Assembly (NCBI RefSeq): GCF_021725675.1
Contig: NZ_JAKJPO010000001.1
Span: 620,001-684,000, forward strand
Reading direction: 5' to 3'
Source of the DNA: Marilutibacter chinensis
Lineage (GTDB): Bacteria > Pseudomonadota > Gammaproteobacteria > Xanthomonadales > Xanthomonadaceae
DNA length: 64,000 nt
The notes beneath the pieces are model-generated. The model searched no databases, was not told the origin of the DNA, and was given only the letters and a program-made list of their open reading frames with translations. Below are positions 55,616 through 64,000 of this stretch, in pieces. Numbering within the stretch: the first letter of the stretch is position 1; each line of letters begins with the position of its first letter. Made by a program: the position numbers and the translations under genes.

Positions 55616-58600
55616 TCACATATTCCGCCGATACTCCCCACCCACGTCATACAGTGCATGGCTGATCTGGCCCAGGCTGTGGGTCTTGACCGCTTCTATC
55701 AGCGATTCAAACACATTCCGACGCTCGCGGGCGGCGGACTGGAGGTAGGCGAGGCCTGAGTTGCCCTCTGCGCCGCTGGGCGGCGCGCCCTCACCCTGCC
55801 CTCTCCCGCGAGCGGGAGAGGGTTCCAAATCGTTGCGCAGCTGCTGGAAGTTGCGGACGTTGTCGATCTGCTGGCCCTTCTCGGCCTCGGTGGAGCGGAT
55901 CAGTTCGATCTCGGTGACGATGTCGCCGGCGTGGTCCTTGGGCAGGAAGGTGTTGACGCCGATCAGCGGCAGGCTGCCGTCGTGCTTCTTGTGCTCGTAG
56001 TAGAGGCTCTCTTCCTGGATCTTGCCGCGCTGGTACATGGTGTCCATCGCGCCGAGCACGCCGCCGCGCTCGCTGATGGCCTCGAACTCCTTGTAGACGG
56101 CCTCCTCGACGATGTCGGTGAGCTTGTCGACGATGAAGCTGCCCTGCCAGGGGTTCTCGCAGAAGTTCAGCCCCAGCTCCTTGTTGATGATCATCTGGAT
56201 GGCGACGGCGCGGCGCACGCTCTCCTCGGTGGGCGTGGTGATGGCCTCGTCGTAGGCGTTGGTGTGCAGGCTGTTGCAATTGTCGAACAGGGCGTACAGC
56301 GCCTGCAGGGTGGTGCGGATGTCGTTGAACTGGATCTCCTGCGCGTGCAGGGAGCGGCCGCTGGTCTGGATGTGGTACTTCATCATCTGGCTGCGCGCGG
56401 AAGCGCCGTAGCGCTCGCGCATGGCGCGGGCCCAGATGCGGCGGGCGACGCGGCCGATGACGGTGTACTCCGGGTCCATGCCGTTGGAGAAGAAGAACGA
56501 CAGGTTGGGCGCGAAGTCGTCGATCTTCATCCCGCGCGCGAGGTAGTACTCGACGATGGTGAAGCCGTTCGACAGGGTGAAGGCGAGCTGGCTGATCGGG
56601 TTCGCCCCGGCCTCGGCGATGTGGTAGCCGGAGATCGACACCGAGTAGAAGTTGCGCACGCCCTTGTCGACGAAGTACTGCTGGATGTCGCCCATCATCC
56701 GCAGCGCGAACTCGGTGCTGAAGATGCAGGTGTTCTGGGCCTGGTCCTCCTTGAGGATGTCGGCCTGGACGGTGCCGCGCACGGTCTTCAGCGTCTCGGC
56801 CTTGATCCGGGCGTAGGTCTCGGCGTCGACGACCTGGTCGCCGGTCACGCCGAGCAGGCCCAGGCCGAGGCCGTCGTTGGTCTCGGGCAGTGGGCCGGAA
56901 TACTCCGGCCGCCTCTTGCCTTCGAACAGCTTCTCGATGGTGTCGTGGGCGGCATCCCAGCGCGCCTGGTCTTCGCGCAGGTACTTTTCGACCTGCTGGT
57001 CGATGGCGGTGTTCATGAACATCGCCAGGATGATCGGCGCCGGGCCGTTGATGGTCATCGACACGCTGGTGGTCGGCGCGCACAGGTCGAAGCCGGAGTA
57101 CAGCTTCTTCATGTCGTCCAGCGTGGCGATGTTGACGCCGGAGTTGCCGATCTTGCCGAAGATGTCCGGGCGCGGGGCCGGGTCCTCGCCGTACAGGGTG
57201 ACCGAATCGAACGCGGTGGACAGGCGCGCGGCCGGCTGGCCGACGCTGAGGTAATGGAAGCGGCGGTTGGTGCGCTCCGGGGTGCCCTCGCCGGCGAACA
57301 TGCGGATCGGGTCCTCGCCGGTGCGGCGGTACGGGTAGACGCCGCCGGTGTACGGGTAGGCGCCGGGCAGGTTTTCCTTCTGCAGGAAGGTCAGCAGCTC
57401 GCCCCAGGATTTGTAGGTGGGCGCGGCGATCTTCGGGATCTGCTGGTGGCTGAGCGACTCGCGGTAGTTGTCGACGCGGATGGTCTTGTCGCGGACCTGG
57501 TATTCGTTGACCTCGTCGGTGATCGACTTCAGCCGCGCGGGCCATTCGCGCAGCAGCTTGAGCGCCTCGGACGACAGCGACTGGATGGCGTCGTTGTAGC
57601 GCTGGCGCAGGGTGAGCAGGGTCTTGTCGCCGCCGTCGGTGAGGTCGCCGGCGTCGTAGAGGTCGAGCTGTCTGGGCAGCTTGGCGTCCTCCAGCGCTTC
57701 CAGCGCCTGCCAGCAGGCCTGGGCGCGGTCGGCGATCTCGGCCTGGGTTTCGATCTGGCGGTTGATGCCGCGGCCCTGCTCGGCGATCTCGGCGAGGTAG
57801 CGCACGCGGTTGCCCGGGATCAGCACGGTCGCGCGCGGTTCCTTCAGCGAGGTGTCGATGTCGGGCGACCACTTCTCCGCCGGCAGTTCGAGCTTCTCGC
57901 GCAGCAGGCGGCACAGGTTGGCGAACATCCAGCTGATGCCGGGGTCGTTGAACTGGCTGGCGATGGTCGGGTAGACGGGCACGTCCTCGTCCTTCATCGA
58001 GAACGCGGTGCGGTTGCGCTTCCACTGCTTGCGCACGTCGCGCAGGGCGTCCTCGGCGCCGCGCTTGTCGAACTTGTTCAGCACGACCAGTTCGGCGAAG
58101 TCGAGCATGTCGATCTTCTCCAGCTGGCTGGGCGCGCCGAAGTCGCTGGTCATCACGTACATCGGGAAGTCGACCAGGTCGACGATCTCCGAGTCGGACT
58201 GGCCGATGCCGGCGGTCTCGACGATGACCAGGTCGTAGCCCAGGCCCTTGAGGAAGCCGATCGAGTCCTTCAGCACCGCGTTGGTCGCCGCGTGCTGGCG
58301 GCGGGTCGCCATCGAGCGCATGTAGACGCGCTTGCTGCGCAGCGAATTCATGCGGATGCGGTCGCCCAGCAGCGCGCCGCCGGTGCGGCGGCGGGTCGGG
58401 TCGACCGAGATCACCGCGATGCGCATCTGCGGGAACTGGGCGAGGAAGCGGTTGAGCAGCTCGTCGGTGACCGAGGACTTGCCGGCGCCGCCGGTGCCGG
58501 TGATGCCGACCACCGGGGTCTTGCCGCCGGCCAGCTGCCATTGCTTGCGCTGGTGGGCCAGCTCGGCCTCGTCGACGGCGCCTTCCTCGATCGCGGAGAG

Positions 58601-59134
58601 CATGCGGCCGATGGTGATCTCGTCGTCGATGTCGACCGCCTTCGCAGGGTGTTCGGCGGCCTTGCGGCCTTCGCTGGCGCGGCGGACGACGTCCTCGATC
58701 ATCGCCACCAGGCCCATGTGCATGCCGTCGTTGGGGTGGTAGATGCGCTCGACGCCGTAGGCCTGCAGCTCGCGGATCTCCTCCGGGGTGATGGTGCCGC
58801 CGCCGCCGCCGAACACCTTGATGTGGCCGGCGCCGCGCTCGGCGAGCATGTCGACCATGTACTTGAAGTACTCGACGTGGCCGCCCTGGTAGGACGACAG
58901 CGCGATGCCGTCGGCGTCCTCCTGCAGCGCGGCGCGGACGACGTCCTCGACCGAGCGGTTGTGGCCGAGGTGGATGACCTCGGCGCCCTGCCCCTGGATC
59001 AGCCGGCGCATGATGTTGATCGCGGCGTCGTGGCCGTCGAACAGGCTGGCGGCGGTGACGAAGCGCAGCGGGGTGCTTTCGGTATCGGCCTGGGGACCTT
59101 GGCTGACGGGAGCGTGGCTGGCGGGGCTACTCAT
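55616..59134 (-). CDS. icmF: Fused isobutyryl-CoA mutase IcmF
   Basis: 1172 aa, about 70-100 longer than typical only because of a C-terminal insertion. Domains in order: B12-binding (residues ~20-160; [17 protein letters not shown]), G-protein chaperone MeaI-like with P-loop [12 protein letters not shown] and NKFD, and the acyl-CoA mutase barrel with [20 protein letters not shown] and [20 protein letters not shown]. It interconverts isobutyryl-CoA and n-butyryl-CoA (also pivalyl/isovaleryl-CoA) using adenosylcobalamin, in the cytoplasm. An in-frame palindromic repeat adds about 20 residues near the C-terminus. A longer frame to 59335 runs through a repeat and is not used. Confidence 0.93.
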   Translation of the reverse strand: MSSPASHAPVSQGPQADTESTPLRFVTAASLFDGHDAAINIMRRLIQGQGAEVIHLGHNRSVEDVVRAALQEDADGIALSSYQGGHVEYFKYMVDMLAERGAGHIKVFGGGGGTITPEEIRELQAYGVERIYHPNDGMHMGLVAMIEDVVRRASEGRKAAEHPAKAVDIDDEITIGRMLSAIEEGAVDEAELAHQRKQWQLAGGKTPVVGITGTGGAGKSSVTDELLNRFLAQFPQMRIAVISVDPTRRRTGGALLGDRIRMNSLRSKRVYMRSMATRRQHAATNAVLKDSIGFLKGLGYDLVIVETAGIGQSDSEIVDLVDFPMYVMTSDFGAPSQLEKIDMLDFAELVVLNKFDKRGAEDALRDVRKQWKRNRTAFSMKDEDVPVYPTIASQFNDPGISWMFANLCRLLREKLELPAEKWSPDIDTSLKEPRATVLIPGNRVRYLAEIAEQGRGINRQIETQAEIADRAQACWQALEALEDAKLPRQLDLYDAGDLTDGGDKTLLTLRQRYNDAIQSLSSEALKLLREWPARLKSITDEVNEYQVRDKTIRVDNYRESLSHQQIPKIAAPTYKSWGELLTFLQKENLPGAYPYTGGVYPYRRTGEDPIRMFAGEGTPERTNRRFHYLSVGQPAARLSTAFDSVTLYGEDPAPRPDIFGKIGNSGVNIATLDDMKKLYSGFDLCAPTTSVSMTINGPAPIILAMFMNTAIDQQVEKYLREDQARWDAAHDTIEKLFEGKRRPEYSGPLPETNDGLGLGLLGVTGDQVVDAETYARIKAETLKTVRGTVQADILKEDQAQNTCIFSTEFALRMMGDIQQYFVDKGVRNFYSVSISGYHIAEAGANPISQLAFTLSNGFTIVEYYLARGMKIDDFAPNLSFFFSNGMDPEYTVIGRVARRIWARAMRERYGASARSQMMKYHIQTSGRSLHAQEIQFNDIRTTLQALYALFDNCNSLHTNAYDEAITTPTEESVRRAVAIQMIINKELGLNFCENPWQGSFIVDKLTDIVEEAVYKEFEAISERGGVLGAMDTMYQRGKIQEESLYYEHKKHDGSLPLIGVNTFLPKDHAGDIVTEIELIRSTEAEKGQQIDNVRNFQQLRNDLEPSPARGRGQGEGAPPSGAEGNSGLAYLQSAARERRNVFESLIEAVKTHSLGQISHALYDVGGEYRRNM
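55776..55840. repeat. REP-type palindrome inserted in frame in icmF
   Basis: CCCTCTCCCG and CGGGAGAGGG (55799-55808 with 55813-55822, 4-nt loop) with GC-rich flanks. On the icmF strand it encodes [20 protein letters not shown], unlike the rest of the protein. Confidence 0.75.
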
Positions 59135-59285
59135 GGCGCGGCTCAATACGGTTGAGGCAAGAACCGGATTGTAACGCGCCGCCCCGGCCGGCTTCCCGTG
59201 CCGTTGCGTATGCCCGCACCCACCGCCCTTGGCGAGCCCCTTGCCGCATCCCCGCAGGAGCGGCGCGAACCGTGCACCCGATTTC

Positions 59286-59356
59286 GTAGGAGCGGCGTGA
59301 GCCGCGACCTGGTAGGTTCCGGAGGAAAGCCCCATCGCGGCTTACGCCGCTCCTAC
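59286..59356. repeat. REPIN-like inverted repeat pair
   Basis: A 22-bp GTAGGAGCGGCGTGAGCCGCGA (59286-59307) faces its inverted copy (59335-59356, one mismatch) across a 27-bp spacer. Two REP units in opposite orientation are the structure of a REPIN. A related partial unit lies just before (GCAGGAGCGGCGCGA, ~59255-59269). Confidence 0.8.
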
Positions 59357-59426
59357 GGGTACCCACCGCTCGCGGCGGGACGCGGATGGATCATCCGTCT
59401 CGCGGCGCGCGGGTTAGGCTTGAGGG

Positions 59427-60794
59427 ATGAACGAACACGCAGGTCCGTCATCCGCCACGCCCCGCCCCGTGACCGCCGAGGTGCGTGCACGCGCCGAGTC
59501 CTGCTTCCGCCAGGCCCAGGCCGATGTCGCCGCGCAGCGGCTGGAGCAGGCTGCGGCCGGCTACCGCGAGGCGGCACAGGTCGGTCACCCCGGCGCGCAG
59601 CTGGAACTTGCACGGATGCGGCTGTACGGCATCGATGCCGCGGCCGATCCGGACGAGGCGGTGCAGTGGCTGCAGCGCGCGCAGGCGGCCGGCCATCCCG
59701 CGGCCGGCTACCTGCTGGCGATGGTGGCGCTGGGCGACCCGTCGTTGAGCGACGCGGGATCGGGCGATACGCCGGCCGGCGGTGGCGGGGGCGACCCGGA
59801 CATCGCCGCGCGGGTCATCACTCAAATCAACCAGTGGATGCTGACCGCGATGCGCCACGAGCTGGCACCGGCACTGCGCGCGGCGGCGATACTGTTCGGC
59901 CGCAGCGCCGATTCCGACGACCAGACCCGCTGCCTGCAACTGCTCGAACGCGCGGCCGGCCGTGGTGATGTCGTCGCCGCGCAACTGCTGGCCGAGCGGC
60001 TGGCGCGCGGCGAGGGCTGCCCTCGGCAGCCGCAGGCGGCGGAGGACCTGTGGACGCAACTGGCGCGCGCGGGCGTGCCGCGGTTGCCGGCGATCGAGGG
60101 CGTGCCGGTCGCAAGCCCGCCGGCCGACGACGCATCGCCGGGGCGGGCCACGGCCGCCGGCGTTCTCGACTTCGCCGAGGCGCTGCGGCTGCCGGCTTCG
60201 GCGACGCTGTCGGCGACACCCGCGGTGCGCCAGTTCGACGGCCTGCTGTCGGCCGACGAATGCCGGCTGCTGGCGGCGTCGGCGCAACCGTTGTTGCACC
60301 CGTCGATGACGGTCGACCCGGTTACCGGCGCGGCGGTCGCCAATCCGTTGCGCACCAGCCAGGACGCCGGTTTCGACCCGCTGCACGAGGACTTCGCGCT
60401 GCGCCTGGTGCAACTGCGGATGGCGCGCGCGGCCGGGCTGCCGCTGCGCAATGCCGAGCAATTGATCGTGCTGCGTTACGCGCCCGGCCAGGAATACCGC
60501 CCGCATCGCGACTACCTGCCGCCGTCGACGCTGGCCGCCGACCATCCCGAGGCCGGCAACCGGCTGCGCACGATCTGCGTCTATCTCAATCCGGTGCAGG
60601 CCGGCGGCGAGACCGAGTTCCCCGACACCGCGCTGAAGGTGGCCCCGCAACCGGGACGCGCGGTGGTGTTCGACAACCTCGACGGCGACGGCCAGCCGCA
60701 GCCGGCCTCGCTGCATGCCGGCTGCCCGGTGCGGGCCGGCGAGAAATGGCTGGCGACGCTGTGGATCCGGCAGCGGCGCTACCGCACGTTCTAA
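59427..60794 (+). CDS. Sel1-repeat protein with C-terminal prolyl-4-hydroxylase-type 2OG-Fe(II) oxygenase
   Basis: 455 aa. Residues ~20-215 form Sel1/TPR-like helical repeats (AQLELARMRLYGIDAAADPD; AAQLLAERLARGEGCPRQPQ). Residues ~265-455 form a P4H-type dioxygenase: iron ligands H-x-D in YRPHRDYL and the distal His in SLHAGCPV, with the 2-oxoglutarate-binding Lys in GEKWLATLWIR. The oxygenase hydroxylates prolyl or other residues; the Sel1 repeats probably bind the protein partner. The target is unknown. Confidence 0.85.
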   Translation: MNEHAGPSSATPRPVTAEVRARAESCFRQAQADVAAQRLEQAAAGYREAAQVGHPGAQLELARMRLYGIDAAADPDEAVQWLQRAQAAGHPAAGYLLAMVALGDPSLSDAGSGDTPAGGGGGDPDIAARVITQINQWMLTAMRHELAPALRAAAILFGRSADSDDQTRCLQLLERAAGRGDVVAAQLLAERLARGEGCPRQPQAAEDLWTQLARAGVPRLPAIEGVPVASPPADDASPGRATAAGVLDFAEALRLPASATLSATPAVRQFDGLLSADECRLLAASAQPLLHPSMTVDPVTGAAVANPLRTSQDAGFDPLHEDFALRLVQLRMARAAGLPLRNAEQLIVLRYAPGQEYRPHRDYLPPSTLAADHPEAGNRLRTICVYLNPVQAGGETEFPDTALKVAPQPGRAVVFDNLDGDGQPQPASLHAGCPVRAGEKWLATLWIRQRRYRTF

Positions 60795-60888
60795 CGTGCC
60801 CAGCCGCTGCGGAAGGCGTGCCTGAACGGGGCAAAAGCCCCGCCCCGCATGCCGCAGCGCAGCATCGAACATACCTAGCCGTATCCGA

Positions 60889-60900
60889 CTAATGGATTAG
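60889..60900. promoter_or_regulatory. AT-rich palindrome CTAAT-GG-ATTAG upstream of leucine dehydrogenase
   Basis: It stands out in GC-rich surroundings, about 150 nt before the start of the dehydrogenase gene, and could be an operator or part of a promoter. No factor is assigned. Confidence 0.3.
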
Positions 60901-61050
60901 ACTAGCGCCCCTGCGACGGCCACCCCACCACCGCCGCGCAGACGCAGGACCCGGATCCGATCCGGCACCACTCCCCAAAAAAGAACTGTCGGCGAGATGC
61001 CTCGCGTCCCATGCACTGGTGCATCGGGCCTCGCCGACGCGGAGCACCCG

Positions 61051-62154
61051 ATGATTTTCGAAACACTCGAAAGCTACGGCCACGAGCAGGTCGTGTTTTG
61101 CCACAACCCGGATGCGGGCCTGAAGGCCATCATCGCGATCCACAACACGGTGCTGGGTCCGGCCCTGGGTGGCACCCGCATGTGGCCGTACAAGACCGAG
61201 CAGGAAGCGCTCAACGACGTGCTCCGCCTGTCGCGCGGCATGACCTACAAGAACGCGGTCGCCGGGCTCGACATCGGCGGCGGCAAGGCCGTGATCATCG
61301 GCGACCCCAGCAAGGACAAGTCCGAGGCGCTGTTCCGCGCGTTCGGCCGCTTCGTCGACTCGCTCGGCGGCCGCTACATCACCGCCGAGGATGTCGGCAT
61401 CGACGTCAACGACATGGAATACGTGTATCGCGAGACCGAGTACGTGACCGGCGTGCACCAGGTCCACGGCGGCTCCGGCGACCCGTCGCCGTTCACCGCC
61501 TACGGCACCCTGCAGGGCCTGATGGCCGCGCTGAACAAGCGCTTCGGCGACGAGGAAGTCGGCAAGTACAGCTATGCCGTGCAGGGCCTGGGCCACGTCG
61601 GCATGGAATTCGTGAAGCTGCTCAAGGAGCGCGGCGCGAAGATCTTCGTCACCGACATCAACCAGGGCCTGGTCGACAAGGCGGTGTCCGAGTACGGCGC
61701 CGAGGCGGTCGGCCTGGACGACATCTACGACGTCAACGCCGACGTCTACTCGCCGTGCGCGCTGGGCGGCACCGTCAACGAGCAGACCCTGCCCCGCCTG
61801 AAGGCGAAGGTGATCTGCGGCGCGGCCAACAACCAGCTGGCCAACAACGCGATCGGCGACGAGGTGGCCAAGCGCGGCATCCTGTACGCGCCGGACTACG
61901 CGGTGAACGCCGGCGGCGTGATGAACGTGGCGCTGGAGATCACCGGCTACAACCGCGAGCGCGCGATGCGGATGATGCGGACGATCTACCACAACCTCGG
62001 CCGCATCTTCGAGATCGCCGAGCGCGACAGCATCCCGACCTACAAGGCCGCCGACCGCATGGCCGAGGAGCGCATCGACATCATGGGCAAGCTGAAGCTG
62101 CCGATGGGCCGCACCACCCCGCGCTTCCAGGGACGCATCCGCGGCGGGCATTGA
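61051..62154 (+). CDS. Leucine/valine (branched-chain amino acid) dehydrogenase
   Basis: 367 aa from an ATG with GGAG 9 nt upstream. Glu/Leu/Phe/Val dehydrogenase family: N-terminal substrate domain with GPALGGTRMWPY and catalytic-lysine segments MTYKNAVAGLDIGGGKAVI, then an NAD-binding Rossmann domain VQGLGHVGMEFVKLLKERGA. It deaminates leucine, valine and isoleucine to the 2-oxo acids with NAD+. Length and motifs fit leucine dehydrogenase rather than glutamate dehydrogenase. It is 174 bp upstream of isovaleryl-CoA dehydrogenase, so they form one leucine-catabolic unit. Confidence 0.92.
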   Translation: MIFETLESYGHEQVVFCHNPDAGLKAIIAIHNTVLGPALGGTRMWPYKTEQEALNDVLRLSRGMTYKNAVAGLDIGGGKAVIIGDPSKDKSEALFRAFGRFVDSLGGRYITAEDVGIDVNDMEYVYRETEYVTGVHQVHGGSGDPSPFTAYGTLQGLMAALNKRFGDEEVGKYSYAVQGLGHVGMEFVKLLKERGAKIFVTDINQGLVDKAVSEYGAEAVGLDDIYDVNADVYSPCALGGTVNEQTLPRLKAKVICGAANNQLANNAIGDEVAKRGILYAPDYAVNAGGVMNVALEITGYNRERAMRMMRTIYHNLGRIFEIAERDSIPTYKAADRMAEERIDIMGKLKLPMGRTTPRFQGRIRGGH

Positions 62155-62197
62155 TCTGGGCCTTGTCCAGATCAATCCAAGGTTTGCAATGCAAACC
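62151..62197 (+). terminator. Two consecutive hairpins after leucine dehydrogenase
   Basis: TTGATCTGG (62151-62159) pairs with CCAGATCAA (62167-62175), and the stop codon lies in the first arm. GGTTTGC/GCAAACC (62181-62197) forms a second stem. There is no T-tract. They may attenuate or process the transcript rather than end it. Confidence 0.5.
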
Positions 62198-62328
62198 CTG
62201 GGCCCGCTGCAGTGCATCCGAATCCCCCGCCGCTGCCGCGGCCGCCCCCCTTCAGCAAAGGGGGGCTCCGCCAATCGCCAGATAAAGACGGCGGTGCCCA
62301 CACTTTCCACAGGGACTAGGTAGAAGCC

Positions 62329-63486
62329 ATGCGTCCATTTCCATTAGGCGAAGAGATCGACGCGCTGCGCGAGGCGGTCCGTCGTTTCGCCGAGGCCGAG
62401 ATCGCGCCGCGCGCCGAGACCATCGACCACGAGAACGTCTTCCCGCAGGACCTGTGGGCGAAGCTGGGCGAGATGGGCCTGCTGGGCATGACCGTGCCGG
62501 GCGAGTTCGGTGGCAGCGGGATGGGCTACCTCGCCCACCTGGTGGCGATGGAGGAGATTTCGCGTGCGTCCGGCTCGGTCGGCCTGAGCTACGGCGCGCA
62601 TTCCAACCTTTGCGTCTCCAACCTGTTCGCCAACGGCACGCAGGCGCAGCGCGAGAAGTATCTGCCGAAGCTGTGCAGCGGCGAGTGGAAGGGCGCGCTG
62701 GCGATGAGCGAGCCCGGCGCCGGCTCCGACGTGGTCGGCTCGATGTCCTGCCGCGCGGAGCTGAAGGGCGACGTCTGGGTCGCCAACGGCAACAAGATGT
62801 GGATCACCAACGGTCCCGAGGCCGACGTGCTGATCGTCTACATGCGCACGGCCAGCCGCGAGCTCGGCTCCAAGTGCATGACCGCCTTCATCGTCGAGCG
62901 CGGCATGAAGGGGTTCTCGACCGCGCAGAAGCTCGACAAGCTCGGCATGCGCGGCTCGAACACCTGCGAGCTGGTGTTCGAGAACTGCGAGATCCCGGCC
63001 GGGAACGTGCTCGGCGAGGTCAACAACGGCGTCAAGGTGCTGATGAGCGGCCTCAACACCGAACGGCTGGTACTGAGCGGCGGTCCGCTGGGCCTGATGC
63101 AGGCAGCGCTCGACATCGCCCTGCCCTACGTTCGCGAGCGCCGCCAGTTCGGCCAGGCGATCGGCACGTTCGGGATCATGCAGGCGAAGATCGCCGACAT
63201 GTACACCGCGCTGCAGTCGGCCCGCGCGTTCGCCTACCAGGTCGCGCGCGACTACGACGCCGGCCACAAGAGCCGCATCGATGCCGCCAGCTGCCTGCTG
63301 CATGCGTCCGACGCGGCGGTGCAGGTCGCGCTGGAGGCGATCCAGGCGCTCGGCGGCAACGGCTACATCAACGAGTACCCGACCGGCCGCATCCTGCGCG
63401 ACGCGAAGCTGTACGCGATCGGCGCCGGCACGAACGAGATCCGCCGGATGCTGATCGGCCGCGAGCTGTTCAACGGCAACAGCTAG
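62329..63486 (+). CDS. Isovaleryl-CoA dehydrogenase
   Basis: 385 aa, the normal length. Acyl-CoA dehydrogenase domains: N-terminal helical ([20 protein letters not shown]), middle beta with [15 protein letters not shown] and [21 protein letters not shown]-terminal helical with [20 protein letters not shown] and [15 protein letters not shown]. The catalytic base is the Glu of [14 protein letters not shown], the isovaleryl-type position rather than the C-terminal position of short-chain enzymes. It oxidises isovaleryl-CoA to 3-methylcrotonyl-CoA in leucine catabolism with FAD and ETF. The rest of the liu pathway is not in the window. Confidence 0.93.
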   Translation: MRPFPLGEEIDALREAVRRFAEAEIAPRAETIDHENVFPQDLWAKLGEMGLLGMTVPGEFGGSGMGYLAHLVAMEEISRASGSVGLSYGAHSNLCVSNLFANGTQAQREKYLPKLCSGEWKGALAMSEPGAGSDVVGSMSCRAELKGDVWVANGNKMWITNGPEADVLIVYMRTASRELGSKCMTAFIVERGMKGFSTAQKLDKLGMRGSNTCELVFENCEIPAGNVLGEVNNGVKVLMSGLNTERLVLSGGPLGLMQAALDIALPYVRERRQFGQAIGTFGIMQAKIADMYTALQSARAFAYQVARDYDAGHKSRIDAASCLLHASDAAVQVALEAIQALGGNGYINEYPTGRILRDAKLYAIGAGTNEIRRMLIGRELFNGNS

Positions 63487-63525
63487 TCTGCTGTGGCCGG
63501 TCTTCCGGATGCCGGCTCTCGCCGG

Positions 63526-64000
63526 TTACCCGCCGCCGCGCAGCCGGCTGGGGGCGGCGCCGAAACGGACGCGGAATGCACGCGAGAAACTCGACAGTGA
63601 GCGGAAGCCGTTGCGATAGGCCACTTCCGACACCGGCAGGCTGGACAATGCCGGATTGACCAGCATCGCCTTCGCCTTCTGCAGGCGCAGTTCCTTCAGC
63701 CGTTCCATCACCGGCTGTCCGCTGTCATGGAAGAGCTTGTGCAGATAGCGTTCGGAGATGCCACAGCTCCGCGCGATGCCCTCGGCAGTCAGGCCTTCCA
63801 TCGCATGATTCGCGGCGATGAAATCGAGCACACGGCGCTTGTGTGCGGCCACCAGCGAGCGGTCGTCACAACAAGTGCCGGGGGCTCCGCGCAGCATCAA
63901 CGCGACCAGATCGCAGATCTGTCCTTCCAGCAGGCTTGCCTCGCCGGCGCCCAGGTGCTCGGCCACGCGATAGGCATGGCGGAGGTGGTGACCCAGCAGC
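63526..64000 (-). CDS. AraC-family transcriptional regulator, 5' end outside the window
   Basis: The frame is open to the window edge on the minus strand (LLGHHLRHAYRVAEHLGAGE is read upstream of the first candidate GTG). The C-terminal AraC/XylS double helix-turn-helix is complete: DFIAANHAMEGLTAEGIARS, CGISERYLHKLFHDSGQPV, and LPVSEVAYRNGFRSLSSFSR with AFRVRFGAAPS. The N-terminal sensory domain is beyond the window. It may regulate the adjacent convergent branched-chain catabolic genes, but this is only inference. Confidence 0.87.
   Translation of the reverse strand, partial: LLGHHLRHAYRVAEHLGAGEASLLEGQICDLVALMLRGAPGTCCDDRSLVAAHKRRVLDFIAANHAMEGLTAEGIARSCGISERYLHKLFHDSGQPVMERLKELRLQKAKAMLVNPALSSLPVSEVAYRNGFRSLSSFSRAFRVRFGAAPSRLRGGG

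Noticed and set aside
55931-59155. Very long plus-strand open frame (over 1000 codons) opposite icmF
   Set aside because: Its Val/Leu/Ala/Arg/Gly/Asp low-complexity composition is the antisense reflection of a GC-rich gene. IcmF on the other strand has clear domains.
59448-60872. Minus-strand open frame opposite the oxygenase gene
   Set aside because: Arg/Gly/Gln-rich shadow; the plus strand has the H-x-D...H iron ligands and Sel1 repeats.

Overview
The window is high-GC bacterial DNA. The gene content points to the Xanthomonadaceae, in or near Lysobacter: an alpha-lytic-type secreted protease, an XAC0095-family protein, a fused isobutyryl-CoA mutase, a leucine/valine dehydrogenase next to isovaleryl-CoA dehydrogenase, and GTAGGAGCGG-type palindromic repeats. 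This placement is inferred from gene families only. No rRNA, tRNA or CRISPR array was seen.

Layout. 1-10.8 kb: a cut-off LysR regulator, a YeiB-like membrane protein, a lipoprotein, an NTF2-like protein, a small Cys-rich protein coupled to a DUF692/MNIO enzyme with a fused partner domain, a DUF2268 zinc peptidase, an alpha-lytic-type protease with a clear terminator, and a DUF1631-PilZ pair. 10.9-17.0 kb: three beta-lactamase-fold serine hydrolases and a repeat-bearing M23 peptidase. 17.1-27.3 kb: a nucleoside-diphosphate-sugar-epimerase-like protein, an EamA transporter, an unusual epimerase-SPW-VKOR fusion, small conserved proteins, two decayed genes, a CPBP protease and a GH97 glycosidase. 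27.4-36.2 kb: DbpA helicase, a GST, and a large adenylation-carrier-oxoamine-synthase protein, bracketed by two diverged copies of one intergenic element. 36.5-47 kb: RIO kinase, a broken DUF6164 gene, methyltransferase, TerB-like protein, a Tat-exported serine hydrolase, another GST and several small conserved genes.

47-55.6 kb is accessory. It carries a 496-bp direct duplication of an XAC0095 gene, remnants of a VOC gene and an IS3-type transposase, then an AT-richer island (about 51.9-55.6 kb). The island holds a nucleotidyltransferase plus 2H-phosphoesterase pair facing a three-gene cassette (GHKL ATPase with STAS-like half, DUF4325 protein, membrane-anchored helical protein). 55.6-64 kb returns to core metabolism: icmF, a Sel1/prolyl-hydroxylase-like oxygenase, leucine dehydrogenase, isovaleryl-CoA dehydrogenase and a cut-off AraC regulator.

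How genes work together. Leucine/valine dehydrogenase, isovaleryl-CoA dehydrogenase and IcmF fit branched-chain amino-acid and iso-acyl-CoA metabolism. The best candidates for undescribed systems are the MNIO/precursor pair at 4.5-6.2 kb, the A-T-AOS protein at 30.7-34.4 kb, and the two opposed cassettes in the 51.9-55.6 kb island.
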